Positions 46,383 through 56,861 of a stretch of 64,000 nt of DNA are shown piece by piece. Positions within the stretch are counted from its first letter, which is position 1; each line of letters opens with the position of its first letter. Both the position numbers and the translations under genes were made by a program. The stretch is from Lachnospiraceae bacterium (GTDB taxonomy: Bacteria > Bacillota > Clostridia > Lachnospirales > Lachnospiraceae). The stretch is from positions 288,519-352,518 of the forward strand of contig JAILNS010000015.1 of NCBI GenBank assembly GCA_024691305.1, in the 5' to 3' direction. The notes under the pieces are model-generated. The model ran no database searches. It was not told the origin of the DNA and worked only from the letters and a program-made list of their open reading frames with translations.

Positions 46383-47489
46383 ATGAGAATTTTTAAATTC
46401 GGTTTTATAGGTCTTGGACTTATAGGAGGTTCCATAGCCAGAGCACTTAGAGAACAATACCCCGATTGTTATATATATGTAACCGCGCGCTCCAAAGAAA
46501 CAGCTGAGGCCGCAGTTTTTGATAAGGTTGCAAATGAAGCGGTAACCATGGATCATTCTTGTTTTAGTGAGTGTGATTATATATTTTTATGCGCTCCTGT
46601 TGCGACAAACAACGATAATCTCCGCCATATCGCCGAAAACATAGGTCCAGATACTATCATTACGGATGTAGGAAGCGTAAAACAGCCCATCCTTGATACT
46701 ATAACGGAGCTTGGTCTTACACACAATTTTATCGGCGGTCATCCCATGGCAGGTTCTGAAAGGATCGGTTATAAAAATTCAAACCCTTCCCTTCTTGAAA
46801 ACGCTTTCTATATACTTGCTCCCACCGATGATGTTTCCACCGAAAAAGTTGATGAACTCACTTCAATAGTAAGAACCATCGGTGCTCTCCCAATAGTTTT
46901 GGAAGCCTCTCTCCATGATTATGTTACAGGTGCCATATCCCATCTTCCACATGTAATAAGCGCCGCACTTGTAAATCTTGTAAAAAACGAAGATACCGAC
47001 GAGGGGATAATGAAGCTTGTTGCCGCAGGCGGTTTTAAGGACATAACGAGGATTTCCTCCTCCTCTCCCGACATGTGGCAGCAGATCTGCCTTACAAACA
47101 AAGAAAATGTCTCAACACTTCTTGAGCATTATATAAAGGCCTTAAATATCATTCACGAAAAGATAGAAAGTTCCGATTCTGAAAGTCTGTATGATTTCTT
47201 TAATTCAGCTCGTACTTACAGGGAATCTTTTATCGATTCAAACTCCGGTCCCATCAAAAAAGAGTATGTACTTACAGTGGATATTGCCGACGAACCCGGT
47301 TCAATAGCAAAGATTGCCGCGCTTTTAAGCAAACATGAGATCAATATCAAAAATATCGGCATCAATCATAACCGGGAGTTTGCGGAAGGAGCCCTCAGGA
47401 TCGAATTCTATGTAAAAGAAGATACCGATAAAGCCATCAGGATCATGATACAAAACGGATACTCCATCCATTCCAAGGAGGATAAATGA
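46383..47489 (+). CDS. tyrA: Prephenate dehydrogenase with ACT domain
   Basis: TyrA oxidatively decarboxylates prephenate to 4-hydroxyphenylpyruvate for tyrosine. The 368-aa protein has an N-terminal NAD-binding motif GFIGLGLIGGSIA (about 7-19), the substrate motif GGHPMAGSERIGY, a helical dimerisation domain and a C-terminal ACT domain (about 290-360) with YVLTVDIADEPGSIAKI, likely for tyrosine feedback. The start at 46383 has GGAG 7 nt upstream; the longer open frame upstream contains the promoter. Its stop overlaps the aroA start (ATGA). Confidence 0.95.
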   Translation: MRIFKFGFIGLGLIGGSIARALREQYPDCYIYVTARSKETAEAAVFDKVANEAVTMDHSCFSECDYIFLCAPVATNNDNLRHIAENIGPDTIITDVGSVKQPILDTITELGLTHNFIGGHPMAGSERIGYKNSNPSLLENAFYILAPTDDVSTEKVDELTSIVRTIGALPIVLEASLHDYVTGAISHLPHVISAALVNLVKNEDTDEGIMKLVAAGGFKDITRISSSSPDMWQQICLTNKENVSTLLEHYIKALNIIHEKIESSDSESLYDFFNSARTYRESFIDSNSGPIKKEYVLTVDIADEPGSIAKIAALLSKHEINIKNIGINHNREFAEGALRIEFYVKEDTDKAIRIMIQNGYSIHSKEDK

Positions 47490-48829
47490 CGGATACATAC
47501 AAAGTCCCTTACATAGCGGATAAGATCTCCGATAAATATAAAAATACTCCTTTATATGTAAGAGTTCCCGGTTCAAAAAGTATAACCAACCGCGAACTGC
47601 TTATCTGTGCACTTTCCGAAGGAAAATCCATTCTCAGAGGAGCACTGCTTTCCGGAGATTCAAGAGTTTTCATAGAATGTTTGAAAAAACTGGGTATTTC
47701 CGTTGAATACATAGAATCTGCCAAAGATAAAGATGACCTTACAGGCAATACAGATCTCGAGATAACGGGAACAGGCCGCAATATGCCTTCATATGCAACA
47801 CTTAATGTTGGAAGTGCAGGTACCGCCGCAAGATTTCTTACCGCCGTACTCGGTGTATCAAACGGAACCTATGAACTTAACTCATCAGATCAGATGAAGA
47901 AGCGTCCGATGTCCTCTCTCCTTAATACCCTTACAGAATTAGGATGCGAGATATCATACAAAGGTCAGACGGGACATTTCCCTTTTGACCTTAAATCTTC
48001 CGGTTTTAACAAGTATTCTGTAGAAGTGAATATAAATGACAGTTCACAGTTTTTAAGTGCTATGCTCATATCATCTGTACTTTCGGATGAGACCCTTAAA
48101 ATACGCATTACCGGTTCTCACGGCATGAGTTATGTCAAAATGACAACGGATATAATGTCCGATTTCGGAGTTAAGGCAGAATTTGATCCCTCAAAAAATG
48201 AATATTTAATCCATCCCGGACAAAATTATATTCCGGGTGAATACAATATAGAGCCGGATGTTTCCGCGGCTGCTTATTTTTATGCACTGACTCCTCTTTT
48301 AGGAATACAGACCTGTGTAAAAGGTGTCCATTTTACTTCAGTTCAAGGCGACATCGAATTTATTCATGCGCTTGAAAAAATGGGATGTACAAGCTTTGAC
48401 TCGGATGATGGGATAATCTTGTATCCGCCTGATGACGGCATGATCAAAGGAATAGATATAGATATGTCATCTTTTTCCGATCAGGCTATCACGCTTGCCG
48501 TGATCGCTTCATTTGCGGATGCCTCCACACGCATTACCGATATAGGACATATAAGGAAACAGGAATCAGACAGGATTTCGGCCATAGTTACGGAATTAAA
48601 TAAAATGGGTATCAAAGCCGCTGAAACAGAAAATTCTATCACGATAATCCCCGGAGACCATATACCTTCATGTGTAGATACATATAACGATCATCGCATG
48701 GCTATGGGTTTTACACTTGCAGGACTTAAAAGCCCCGGTATCGTGATAAACGACCCGGGGTGTTGTGAAAAAACTTTTGAAAACTATTATCTGGTTTTGG
48801 AAGATATAATTTCAAAGATCAGTTCTTAA
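47486..48829 (+). CDS. aroA: 3-phosphoshikimate 1-carboxyvinyltransferase (EPSP synthase)
   Basis: AroA joins shikimate-3-phosphate and PEP in the aromatic pathway that feeds TyrA. The 447-aa protein has the phosphate-binding [13 protein letters not shown] (about 29-41), [15 protein letters not shown] and, near the C-terminus, [10 protein letters not shown] and [10 protein letters not shown]. It overlaps tyrA by 4 bp and has GGAGG directly upstream, so the two are coupled. Its 3' end overlaps the convergent PFL gene by 11 bp and there is no terminator between them. Confidence 0.96.
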   Translation: MTDTYKVPYIADKISDKYKNTPLYVRVPGSKSITNRELLICALSEGKSILRGALLSGDSRVFIECLKKLGISVEYIESAKDKDDLTGNTDLEITGTGRNMPSYATLNVGSAGTAARFLTAVLGVSNGTYELNSSDQMKKRPMSSLLNTLTELGCEISYKGQTGHFPFDLKSSGFNKYSVEVNINDSSQFLSAMLISSVLSDETLKIRITGSHGMSYVKMTTDIMSDFGVKAEFDPSKNEYLIHPGQNYIPGEYNIEPDVSAAAYFYALTPLLGIQTCVKGVHFTSVQGDIEFIHALEKMGCTSFDSDDGIILYPPDDGMIKGIDIDMSSFSDQAITLAVIASFADASTRITDIGHIRKQESDRISAIVTELNKMGIKAAETENSITIIPGDHIPSCVDTYNDHRMAMGFTLAGLKSPGIVINDPGCCEKTFENYYLVLEDIISKISS

Positions 48830-50183
48830 AACTGTGGATCGGTGCCGGAATCCTACCGGTACGATTTACAAAATCATCACACGAAAAAGCATTTACCGGC
48901 ATGATCGGTGCATAACCTAAAAGGCCGCCAAATTCCACACGATCTCCGACTCCCTTTCCTATTACGGGTATCAAACGAACCGCCGTGGTTTTTTGATTTA
49001 TCATGCCAATTGCCATTTCATCGGCGATTATACCCGATATAGTCGTTGCTTTGGTATCTCCCGGTATAGCTATCATATCAAGCCCCACAGAACATACACA
49101 GGTCATAGCTTCAAGCTTTTCGATAGTCAAAGCTCCTGCTTCAACTGCATCTATCATACCCTGGTCTTCGGATACGGGAATAAATGCTCCAGACAGACCT
49201 CCGACATAAGAGCTTGCCATTACACCGCCCTTTTTCACCTGATCGTTTAAAAGTGCAAGAGCAGCAGTCGTTCCGGGAGCGCCTGCATGTTCAAGACCCA
49301 TCTCACAGAGGATATCCGCAACGGAATCGCCTATAGCCGGGGTGGGAGCAAGTGACAGATCCACGATTCCAAAGGGTATATTTAACATTCTGGAAGCTTC
49401 CTTTGCGACCAGCTGTCCTACTCTGGTTATCTTACAGGCCGTGGTCTTAACGGTTTCACATAAAGTTTCAAAGTCCGCTCCATGTATCTTACTGAGTGCA
49501 TATCTCACAACGCCGGGACCGCTGACACCCACATTTATCACGGCATCCGGCATCGTTACTCCATGAAACGCACCTGCCATAAACGGATTATCATCCGGAG
49601 CATTCGTAAACACGACAAGCTTTGCACAGCCAAGGCAGTCATTGTCCGCCGTTTTGGATGCAGTTTCAAGAATCACATCACCCATCAGTCTTACAGCATC
49701 CATATTGATACCGTCTCTGGTAGAACCGACATTAACAGAACTGCACACAATATCCGTGGAACTTAAGGCATCAGGTATAGATCTTATCATCAGTTCCTCA
49801 GCCGGTGTCATGCCTTTATTCACAAGTGCGGAATATCCTCCAAGAAAATTAACACCCACAGCTTTGGCCGCTTTATCGAGACGTTTTGCCAATTTAACAA
49901 AATCATCCGAAGATTTTGCAGCCTGCCCTGCTATCAGACTAACGGGAGTAACACTTATACGTTTATTAACGATCGGAATACCGTATTCTCTGGATATCTC
50001 TTCACCGGTCTTTACAAGGTTTTGAGCTCTGTGAGTGATCTTTTCATATACCTTGTCACAGATACGATCAATGTCATTATCGGCACAGTCAAGAAGTGAC
50101 AATCCCAACGTGATCGTCCTCACATCAAGATTGTCTTTTTCTATCATATTATTGGTCTCATTGACCTCATAAATATTTATCAT
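48819..50183 (-). CDS. PFL family protein (UPF0210, DUF711)
   Basis: The 454-aa protein belongs to UPF0210, distant relatives of pyruvate formate-lyase and anaerobic nucleotide reductase barrels. Family stretches include [33 protein letters not shown] and [19 protein letters not shown]. No Gly-radical motif is evident and the activity is unknown. It lies 17 nt after the ACT-domain gene, and this two-gene pair is conserved across Firmicutes, suggesting that the ACT protein regulates it. Confidence 0.93.
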   Translation of the reverse strand: MINIYEVNETNNMIEKDNLDVRTITLGLSLLDCADNDIDRICDKVYEKITHRAQNLVKTGEEISREYGIPIVNKRISVTPVSLIAGQAAKSSDDFVKLAKRLDKAAKAVGVNFLGGYSALVNKGMTPAEELMIRSIPDALSSTDIVCSSVNVGSTRDGINMDAVRLMGDVILETASKTADNDCLGCAKLVVFTNAPDDNPFMAGAFHGVTMPDAVINVGVSGPGVVRYALSKIHGADFETLCETVKTTACKITRVGQLVAKEASRMLNIPFGIVDLSLAPTPAIGDSVADILCEMGLEHAGAPGTTAALALLNDQVKKGGVMASSYVGGLSGAFIPVSEDQGMIDAVEAGALTIEKLEAMTCVCSVGLDMIAIPGDTKATTISGIIADEMAIGMINQKTTAVRLIPVIGKGVGDRVEFGGLLGYAPIMPVNAFSCDDFVNRTGRIPAPIHSFKN

Positions 50184-50200
50184 ATTCTTACCTCAGATGT

Positions 50201-50497
50201 TCATACTCTGTGCATAGAGTCAAATATCTCTTCTTTCTGGCATTTGATAACAACACCGATATCATGTCCAAGAGACTCCAGATCATCGGCCATATCGGCA
50301 AATTTCTTATCAACATCAGCCATATCGACGATCATCATCATATTAAAATAACCCGAAACTATGGTTTGCGATATATCAAGTATATTTATATGATTATCAG
50401 CAAGATAAGTACATACTTTAGCTATAATGCCTACAGTATCCTTACCGACGACAGTGATTATGACTTTATCTGTTTTGTTATCCATCTTATTGCCCAT
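50201..50497 (-). CDS. ACT domain-containing protein (UPF0237)
   Basis: The 98-aa protein is almost entirely one ACT domain (VIITVVGKDTVGIIAKVCTYL) ending in a short helix; these domains bind small ligands, usually amino acids, as dimers. An AGGAG site precedes the start. It is paired with the PFL family gene. Ligand unknown. Confidence 0.93.
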   Translation of the reverse strand: MGNKMDNKTDKVIITVVGKDTVGIIAKVCTYLADNHINILDISQTIVSGYFNMMMIVDMADVDKKFADMADDLESLGHDIGVVIKCQKEEIFDSMHRV

Positions 50498-50536
50498 AGT
50501 GATCTCCTATCAATATGTTTTTTTTAAAAAAACCAC

Positions 50537-51334
50537 CTAAAACCCTACACAGAGACTGGGTTCACTTCTTTTTGCTACGGTTACCGGAAAATCGCCGCCC
50601 TTATAAGGCGTATCGCTTACGGTTATCTCCATTCTGACCGATTCAAAAGCCAGTTCCGGAAGATTATTCTCATGGCTTAAATGCCCAAGTATTATATGCT
50701 TCATCTTATCATGCAGGATCTCCGACAAAAGCCTTCCCGCAGATTCATTGGACAAGTGTCCTTTATCAGATAATATCCTCTGTTTCAACAGATAAGGGTA
50801 AGGTCCTACCTGAAGCATATTTATGTCATGATTGGATTCGATCATAAGTACATCAAGGCCCTTAAGCGAATTAACTATATAATCGTTATAAAAGCCAAGA
50901 TCCGTAACGATCGCGCCTTTATGTTCGCCCTGTTTAAATCTGTAAGCTACAGGATCGACAGCATCATGGGAAACCCTTAGAGGATTTATCTCGATATCAC
51001 CTATCATAAAAGGGACATCCGGTGATACAGCCGTAAAAAGCGACGGATCGATCTCTCCGATCCCGGGAGTACTCATTATCGCATTTGCCGTATCGGGAGT
51101 AGTATAAATAGGAATACCGTATCTCCTTGATAAAACTCCGAGTCCGCCAATATGATCGGTATGCTCATGAGTTATAAGGATACCGGATATATCCGTCATA
51201 GATAGTTCGAGTGAATTGACACCGGCGGCTGCTTTTTTACCTGAAATCCCGCAATCAACGATCAAATGTGTATCATCCGACCCGACATAGATACAATTTC
51301 CGCTCGAACCGCTTGCAATTGGACAAATTCTCAT
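50537..51334 (-). CDS. MBL-fold metallohydrolase (WalJ/YycJ type)
   Basis: The 265-aa protein begins MRICPIASGSSGNCIYVGS and has the metal-binding THEHTDHIGG and a later conserved Asp/His pattern (SNHD, LSHEN), typical of YycJ/WalJ, a beta-lactamase-fold hydrolase linked in Bacillus to cell-wall control and DNA end processing. The ATG at 51334 is 2 nt after the stop of the FtsA-like gene, so I prefer it to the TTG five codons earlier. It ends the polA-coaE cluster. Confidence 0.92.
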   Translation of the reverse strand: MRICPIASGSSGNCIYVGSDDTHLIVDCGISGKKAAAGVNSLELSMTDISGILITHEHTDHIGGLGVLSRRYGIPIYTTPDTANAIMSTPGIGEIDPSLFTAVSPDVPFMIGDIEINPLRVSHDAVDPVAYRFKQGEHKGAIVTDLGFYNDYIVNSLKGLDVLMIESNHDINMLQVGPYPYLLKQRILSDKGHLSNESAGRLLSEILHDKMKHIILGHLSHENNLPELAFESVRMEITVSDTPYKGGDFPVTVAKRSEPSLCVGF

Positions 51335-51336
51335 TT

Positions 51337-53553
51337 TTATTTTTCCCAATGAATGTCTATGACATCCCCTTCATCGATCTTTTCCATATATTGGGCATCC
51401 TTACCGTTTAATCTGGTAACTACGCTGCTTCCCTGCGGCTTGGAAAGATCAAAATCTATAAAGCCGAAAACATCTACAAATACATATTCCGATTTACCGG
51501 ATACTATCACAGGCTCTCCGTTTACTTCAACCGTTATGTCATGAACGATACCGGCAGCCGAAAGGCTCTTGGATGAGACCCCTTTATCCGTATCAGATGC
51601 ATCGGATTCCGATACTTCATCATTTAAGTCCGGATCATCTTCGTAGGACTCGTCATCAGGAACTTTATCGTTGGTCTCATGTCTGTCGGCATAAGCCTTT
51701 TCATAAGCAGCACTTTCTTCCGGTCTCTTATATTCAACTTCATCATCATCAGGCAAAGAAGCATATTCTGTCTGTTCTGAATAATCCTCGGGCTTTATCT
51801 CCTCAAGGGTCCAGACAACATCAAAATTGGCATAGATAGGTGTATCCATATCAGCCTTTTTGTTATTAACGTAAACATTCATCAGAGGATTCAAAACCAC
51901 ATCCATAAACTCGATAACCTGAGAAACAGTATAATAATCAAGCATATGTATATCGTCTCCGGATTGTATCTGATAGTATTCGGACTGAAGAGTGCCGTTA
52001 ACGGAGGCAAATTTAGGCAAAGAAACTCCCTGTCCGTTAACGATGATCTCCATGGTCGATCCGTATTCAGGGATCTGGCCAATCTCAAGATGCGCTGCTT
52101 CTCCTACGGTAGATTCAACGACTTTGATCTGGTCTTTATCTTTTATCTCGGTATGTATATCTGCAGGCGCACCGTTTACATAGACCTGAGCGCTCTCTCC
52201 GGGCTCGCCGCGTTGCATTCTTGCAACACCGTTCACGGAATAATGAAGAGGTGTACCTCGTTTCGGGAAAAGATCCTCATTTGAAAACTGAGCCTGCATT
52301 GCAGCATCTATTACCGTCGATTTTCCGTTATCGTAGAGTTTTACGCTTCTTCCGTTAAAGCTTACGTAGATGAAGTTGTTGCTTTGATCATAGTAACTTA
52401 AGCAGATTCCGATCGGTGTTACGAGCAGTGAATCAACCGTAAGGTCCTCATGGTGAAAAACAACCTTACTCATTACTTCACGGCCTCTTATAGCAACACG
52501 TTCGGGAACAAGCTCTAATTTGGAAGCAAGGGCATCTGTATAACCTTTCATTCTTCCGCCACCGCCGACGACAAACACTGCACTTACGGATTTATCCCCG
52601 TTTAACTCTTTTATCTTGGAAGCAACCATATCGGTCATTTCTTCTATGACAGGAGTTGCTGCTTTGACAAGATCTTCTGTTTTTATCTGTTGTTCAATAC
52701 CTATTATGTCATGATAGGTTACCACATCCTGTTCTTCTGCATCGCGTTTTATCTTGTCTGCTGTATTGAAATCAACAAGACAATGCTGGCATACAGCCTC
52801 GGTTATGGCATCGCCTGCTTTAGGGATCATACCAAACGCTACTATGGTTCCGTCCTTGGTTATCGAAATATCCGAGGTTCCAGCGCCAACATCGACAAGG
52901 GCGATATTAAGCATCCTGTACATTTCGGGGATTGCAAGAGAAATTGCTGCAATAGGCTCCAGTGTGATATTTGCTACATTTAATCCGGCGATCGCAACTG
53001 CCTTATATAACCCGTCCACAACATCATCGGGAAGAAACGTTGCGATCATATCACATCCGATCTTACGTGCATTATGATCCTCAAGATTACCCATCTGATA
53101 ACCGTTTAAATAGTATCTTACAACCGAGTAACCCACACAGTAAAAATTCATCTCACTGCTTTGTTCATCGGTATCATCCGTGATCTCATTATAAGCAGCC
53201 TCAATGCCCTGTGTGTTTAGGGAAAATATATCCTCTTCGGTTACAGATCTTTCCGAACTGAATTCTTCTTCGACGTGAACCTGAATCGTTCGAAGCACTC
53301 TACCTGCGGCAGCTATGCATACGTCACTTAATTTTTGGCCTATAGCTTCTTCAAGTTCTTCTTTTACGATACGGATCGTTTCACCTACTTTACCAATATC
53401 GTGGATCTGTCCGTCAAGCATTGCTCTTGTCTCATGTTCTTTGGCGCGCTGTGCTACAACATAAAACAGATCTCCCTGCTTGTATCCGACGGTTCCGACT
53501 ATGCTCCTTGTACCTATATCCAAACCAAATACCAATGATTCAGGATAATTCAT
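51337..53553 (-). CDS. Long FtsA-like actin-family ATPase with C-terminal beta domains
   Basis: Residues 1-385 form an FtsA/PilM-type actin fold: phosphate 1 FGLDIGTRSIVG (9-20), phosphate 2 LVDVGAGTSDISI and adenosine loop VVGGGGRMKG, plus a 1C-like insertion (TQGIEAAYNEI). Beyond this are about 350 residues not found in FtsA: two or three beta-rich repeats (VNGVARMQRGEP, VNGQGVSLPKFA, VNNKKADMD), a strongly acidic linker (about 610-665) and a final beta-grasp-like domain. No membrane helix is seen. This is the clostridial FtsA-domain protein found next to polA-coaE; its partner is unknown. It overlaps coaE by 4 bp. Confidence 0.88.
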   Translation of the reverse strand: MNYPESLVFGLDIGTRSIVGTVGYKQGDLFYVVAQRAKEHETRAMLDGQIHDIGKVGETIRIVKEELEEAIGQKLSDVCIAAAGRVLRTIQVHVEEEFSSERSVTEEDIFSLNTQGIEAAYNEITDDTDEQSSEMNFYCVGYSVVRYYLNGYQMGNLEDHNARKIGCDMIATFLPDDVVDGLYKAVAIAGLNVANITLEPIAAISLAIPEMYRMLNIALVDVGAGTSDISITKDGTIVAFGMIPKAGDAITEAVCQHCLVDFNTADKIKRDAEEQDVVTYHDIIGIEQQIKTEDLVKAATPVIEEMTDMVASKIKELNGDKSVSAVFVVGGGGRMKGYTDALASKLELVPERVAIRGREVMSKVVFHHEDLTVDSLLVTPIGICLSYYDQSNNFIYVSFNGRSVKLYDNGKSTVIDAAMQAQFSNEDLFPKRGTPLHYSVNGVARMQRGEPGESAQVYVNGAPADIHTEIKDKDQIKVVESTVGEAAHLEIGQIPEYGSTMEIIVNGQGVSLPKFASVNGTLQSEYYQIQSGDDIHMLDYYTVSQVIEFMDVVLNPLMNVYVNNKKADMDTPIYANFDVVWTLEEIKPEDYSEQTEYASLPDDDEVEYKRPEESAAYEKAYADRHETNDKVPDDESYEDDPDLNDEVSESDASDTDKGVSSKSLSAAGIVHDITVEVNGEPVIVSGKSEYVFVDVFGFIDFDLSKPQGSSVVTRLNGKDAQYMEKIDEGDVIDIHWEK

Positions 53554-54146
53554 CTGTCCCTCCGTAAATATAAGTCTATCTGACGAAATGTATCATCTAA
53601 TCCGTTACTGTTATCTATCCTTACCTTACAATGTTTTGTATACTCTTCATCACTCAGCTGACTTTCAAAGATCGTATCGATCTTATCATCACTGTATCCT
53701 CTGGAACTCTTAAGTCTTTCCCTGCGAACTTCTTCATCAGCATATATATACCAGAGTTCATCTAAGATCTCATAATATTTTTCTTCTATCAAAAGTGCAG
53801 CTTCCAGGAAAAAATAATCATGTTCTTTAAGTGTCATTTCCCGCTCTATAGCGTTTAAGACATATTCTTTGACCGCAGGATGAACGATAGCATTAACTCC
53901 CATACGAAGTTCATCATCTTCAAAAATGATCTTAGCCATTTTCTTTTTGTCAATGGAACCTTCCCTGTCAAGTATCCTCTTTCCCAAAAGAGAAACTATC
54001 TCATCATAGCATTCGTGTCCGGGACTTTGGAGTTCTTTTGCAAGAAGATCGGCATATATCACAACGCAGTTATAATTTTTCTCAAGATAATCCATCACGG
54101 CGGATTTTCCGCAACCTACTCCGCCAGTTATACCGATAGTTTTCAT
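53550..54146 (-). CDS. coaE: Dephospho-CoA kinase
   Basis: CoaE phosphorylates dephospho-CoA in the last step of CoA synthesis. The 198-aa protein starts MKTIGITGGVGCGKSAVM, with the Walker A GGVGCGKS and the conserved LLAKEL, HPAV and LLIEEK segments. I take the start at 54146, which removes the overlap with polA; an AGAAG is 7 nt upstream. Its end overlaps the FtsA-like gene by 4 bp. Confidence 0.94.
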   Translation of the reverse strand: MKTIGITGGVGCGKSAVMDYLEKNYNCVVIYADLLAKELQSPGHECYDEIVSLLGKRILDREGSIDKKKMAKIIFEDDELRMGVNAIVHPAVKEYVLNAIEREMTLKEHDYFFLEAALLIEEKYYEILDELWYIYADEEVRRERLKSSRGYSDDKIDTIFESQLSDEEYTKHCKVRIDNSNGLDDTFRQIDLYLRRDR

Positions 54147-54174
54147 AAATATCTTCTGAGCCTCAAAGTTTGGA

Positions 54175-56859
54175 TCATTTTGCTTCATACCAGTCGGCGC
54201 CGGTATTAAGTTCAACTATCAGATCGACACTAAGATCTGCCGCATGTTCCATTTCCTCACGCAAAATGCGGCAAACAATCTCCTCTTCATCTTTATATGT
54301 ATCTATAAGCAGTTCATCATGTATCTGCAATACCATGATAGATTTTAGTTTTTCACTGCGAAGTCGTCTCCAAACCTTTATCATCGCAATCTTCATGATA
54401 TCTGCAGCAGTTCCCTGTATGGGAGAATTCATCGCAACTCTTTCTCCAAACTGCCTTTGCATAAAATTACTGCTTTTAAGTTCGGGAATAGGACGTTTCC
54501 TTCCGTAAAGAGTCGTGACAGATCCATCTTTTTTGGCTTTATCCACGGATTCATCAAGGTATTTTTTTATCCCGGGGAACGTTTCAAAATAACTTGCAAT
54601 ATATTCTTCCGCTTCCTTGCGTGAAACACCTATATCCTCGGAAAGACCATATGATGAAATACCGTAAACTATCCCAAAGTTTACCGCCTTGGCACGCCGT
54701 CTCAAAATATCGGTAACATCTTCCAAAGGCACTTTAAACACCTTTGATGCCGTGATCCTATGAATGTCTTTACCTTCACGATAACTGTCTATAAGTTCCT
54801 TATCACCAGCCATATGAGCCAGGATCCTTAGTTCTATCTGGCTGTAATCCGCATCCGCAAATATGCATCCTTCGCTCGGGACAAAGGCTTTTCTTAACCC
54901 CCGTCCAAGTTCCGTCCTTGTCGGAATATTCTGAAGATTCGGATCGGATGATGAAATACGGCCTGTTGCGGTTATGGTCTGATGAAAGCTGGACCTAATC
55001 CTGTCATCAGAGTCAATATATTCAACAAGTCCGTCGGCATAGGTACTCTTTAGCTTACTGACGCCACGATACTCAAGAATATCGGCGACTATAGGTTCAT
55101 CCGAAATCTTCTCAAGAACATCCACAGCCGTAGAATAACCGGTCTTAGTCTTTTTGCCGCCTTTAAGTTTCATTTTTTCAAAAAGAATAACCCCAAGCTG
55201 CTTGGGAGATAAAATGTTAAATTCCTCGCCGGCTTTGGCATATATGGATTCCTCAAGTTCCTTCATTCGAATACCGAGTGACTCGGAATACTCTTTTAAG
55301 GTATCTTTAAGTACTCTTACTCCATTCTTTTCCATATCGGCCAGGACTCTTGAAAGCGGCATCTCAATATCTCGGAAAAGATCATACATTCCTTCGGATA
55401 TAAGTTTGTCCTTCAAAACAGGATATGCCAGATATGCACTCCTTACGGTATATGCACAAAATCTCACAAGAGAATCGGAATCGGCCTCAAAAACCTCTGA
55501 GAATATTTTGTTTTTTCCAAGTAACTGCTCGGTACCGGGAATCATTTCATTTAAGAATGCTCCGGAAACATATTCGGCATCATAAACGGATCTGAGCGGA
55601 TCCAAAAGATATGAAGCTATAGATATATCAAACGATCTATCTTCAAGCCCATCGATATCAAATATATTAAATTGTGATTTCGAATTATATGTTATGTAAA
55701 CCGCTTCGTCATTGGATAGAATCTGTCTTGCCTGATCGCACAGATACGCAGATGTCACCAGCCCCCCTGAAACAACAGTAACGGTCTTTTCATTATCGAA
55801 ACATACTGAAACAAGACGTACTTCGGGATCGTTTTTATCTGCAGGAATATACAGAGCAACCGGGACGCCGTCAGTTTTATCATTGTCAGCGACGTTTAAT
55901 CTGCCCTTGAGTTTATCAAAAAATTCCTGTGCAGCTGAAAGGTCGTTTATCGTAACAAAGGAATCTTCTATAGCTTTGTCCGATCTTGAGTCCGATGCAT
56001 CAAATTTAGCAAGGAAACTCTTAAATTCCAGTTTTTTAAAGAATTTATAGGACTCGGGATTAAACAGATCCTTAATGGCCGCATCATCGATCTTAAAGTC
56101 CACGGGAGCATCTGTCCTTATCGTAACAAGTGTACGGGCAAGATATGCCTGTTCCTTATCCCGGATAAGATTATCTTTCACGGCAGATGCCTTCATTTCA
56201 TCAATATGGGCATAAACGCCATCCATATCGCCATATTGAATAAGCAGTTTGGCAGCGGATTTAGGACCAACACCCGTAACTCCGTGTACATTATCCGAAG
56301 TATCCCCCATAAGAGCCTTCATATCTATAAAAACCCCGGGAGTTACCTGGTATTCTCTTAAAACATCTTCAGGATAATAGTTTTCTATCGTTGTTTTACC
56401 GCCCTTGGTCTTAGGAATCCTGATCTGGATATGTTCATCGGAAATCTGAAGAAGATCTCTGTCTCCGGAAACCAGTTTAACTTCAAGACCTTCGGCTTGA
56501 CAGGTTTTCGCTATCGTGCCCAGAACATCATCCGCTTCATACCCTGCAAGCATACAGACACAGATATTCATTGATCTTAATACTTCCTGTATGACAGGAA
56601 CCTGCTCACGAAGTTCAGGTGCCATAGGCGATCTGGTCCCCTTATAATCGGAAAAGAGCTCATGCCTGAAAGTCGGTGCATGAACATCAAATGCCACCAC
56701 AAGATACTCAGGCTTTTCTTCATCAAGGATCATAAAAAGAATATTTAGAAATCCATATATTGCATTAACATGGAGTCCTTCCGAATTAGTAAGTTCGGGG
56801 ACCCCGTAAAATGCTCTGTTAAGTATGCTGTGACCATCGATCAGTACTATCTTTTTCAT
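54175..56859 (-). CDS. polA: DNA polymerase I
   Basis: PolA fills gaps and removes RNA primers. The 894-aa protein has the 5'-3' exonuclease domain (MKKIVLIDGHSILNRAFYG; DTSDNVHGVTGVGPKSA), a middle domain in which the proofreading DXE motif is not evident, and the polymerase domain with motif A DADYSQIELRILAHM, O helix RRRAKAVNFGIVYG and motif C QIHDELLID. The start at 56859 is 2 nt after the stop of the anti-sigma-like gene, with AGG as ribosome site; the longer open frame upstream overlaps that gene. It leads into coaE. Confidence 0.96.
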   Translation of the reverse strand: MKKIVLIDGHSILNRAFYGVPELTNSEGLHVNAIYGFLNILFMILDEEKPEYLVVAFDVHAPTFRHELFSDYKGTRSPMAPELREQVPVIQEVLRSMNICVCMLAGYEADDVLGTIAKTCQAEGLEVKLVSGDRDLLQISDEHIQIRIPKTKGGKTTIENYYPEDVLREYQVTPGVFIDMKALMGDTSDNVHGVTGVGPKSAAKLLIQYGDMDGVYAHIDEMKASAVKDNLIRDKEQAYLARTLVTIRTDAPVDFKIDDAAIKDLFNPESYKFFKKLEFKSFLAKFDASDSRSDKAIEDSFVTINDLSAAQEFFDKLKGRLNVADNDKTDGVPVALYIPADKNDPEVRLVSVCFDNEKTVTVVSGGLVTSAYLCDQARQILSNDEAVYITYNSKSQFNIFDIDGLEDRSFDISIASYLLDPLRSVYDAEYVSGAFLNEMIPGTEQLLGKNKIFSEVFEADSDSLVRFCAYTVRSAYLAYPVLKDKLISEGMYDLFRDIEMPLSRVLADMEKNGVRVLKDTLKEYSESLGIRMKELEESIYAKAGEEFNILSPKQLGVILFEKMKLKGGKKTKTGYSTAVDVLEKISDEPIVADILEYRGVSKLKSTYADGLVEYIDSDDRIRSSFHQTITATGRISSSDPNLQNIPTRTELGRGLRKAFVPSEGCIFADADYSQIELRILAHMAGDKELIDSYREGKDIHRITASKVFKVPLEDVTDILRRRAKAVNFGIVYGISSYGLSEDIGVSRKEAEEYIASYFETFPGIKKYLDESVDKAKKDGSVTTLYGRKRPIPELKSSNFMQRQFGERVAMNSPIQGTAADIMKIAMIKVWRRLRSEKLKSIMVLQIHDELLIDTYKDEEEIVCRILREEMEHAADLSVDLIVELNTGADWYEAK

Positions 56860-56861
56860 TG

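Noticed and set aside
48730..48775. G+C-rich arms resembling a terminator
   Set aside because: They lie within the aroA coding sequence, are separated by a long loop and have no T-run.
50498..50536. Run of T and A near 50519 as a terminator
   Set aside because: It is an A/T stretch without a stable G+C stem.
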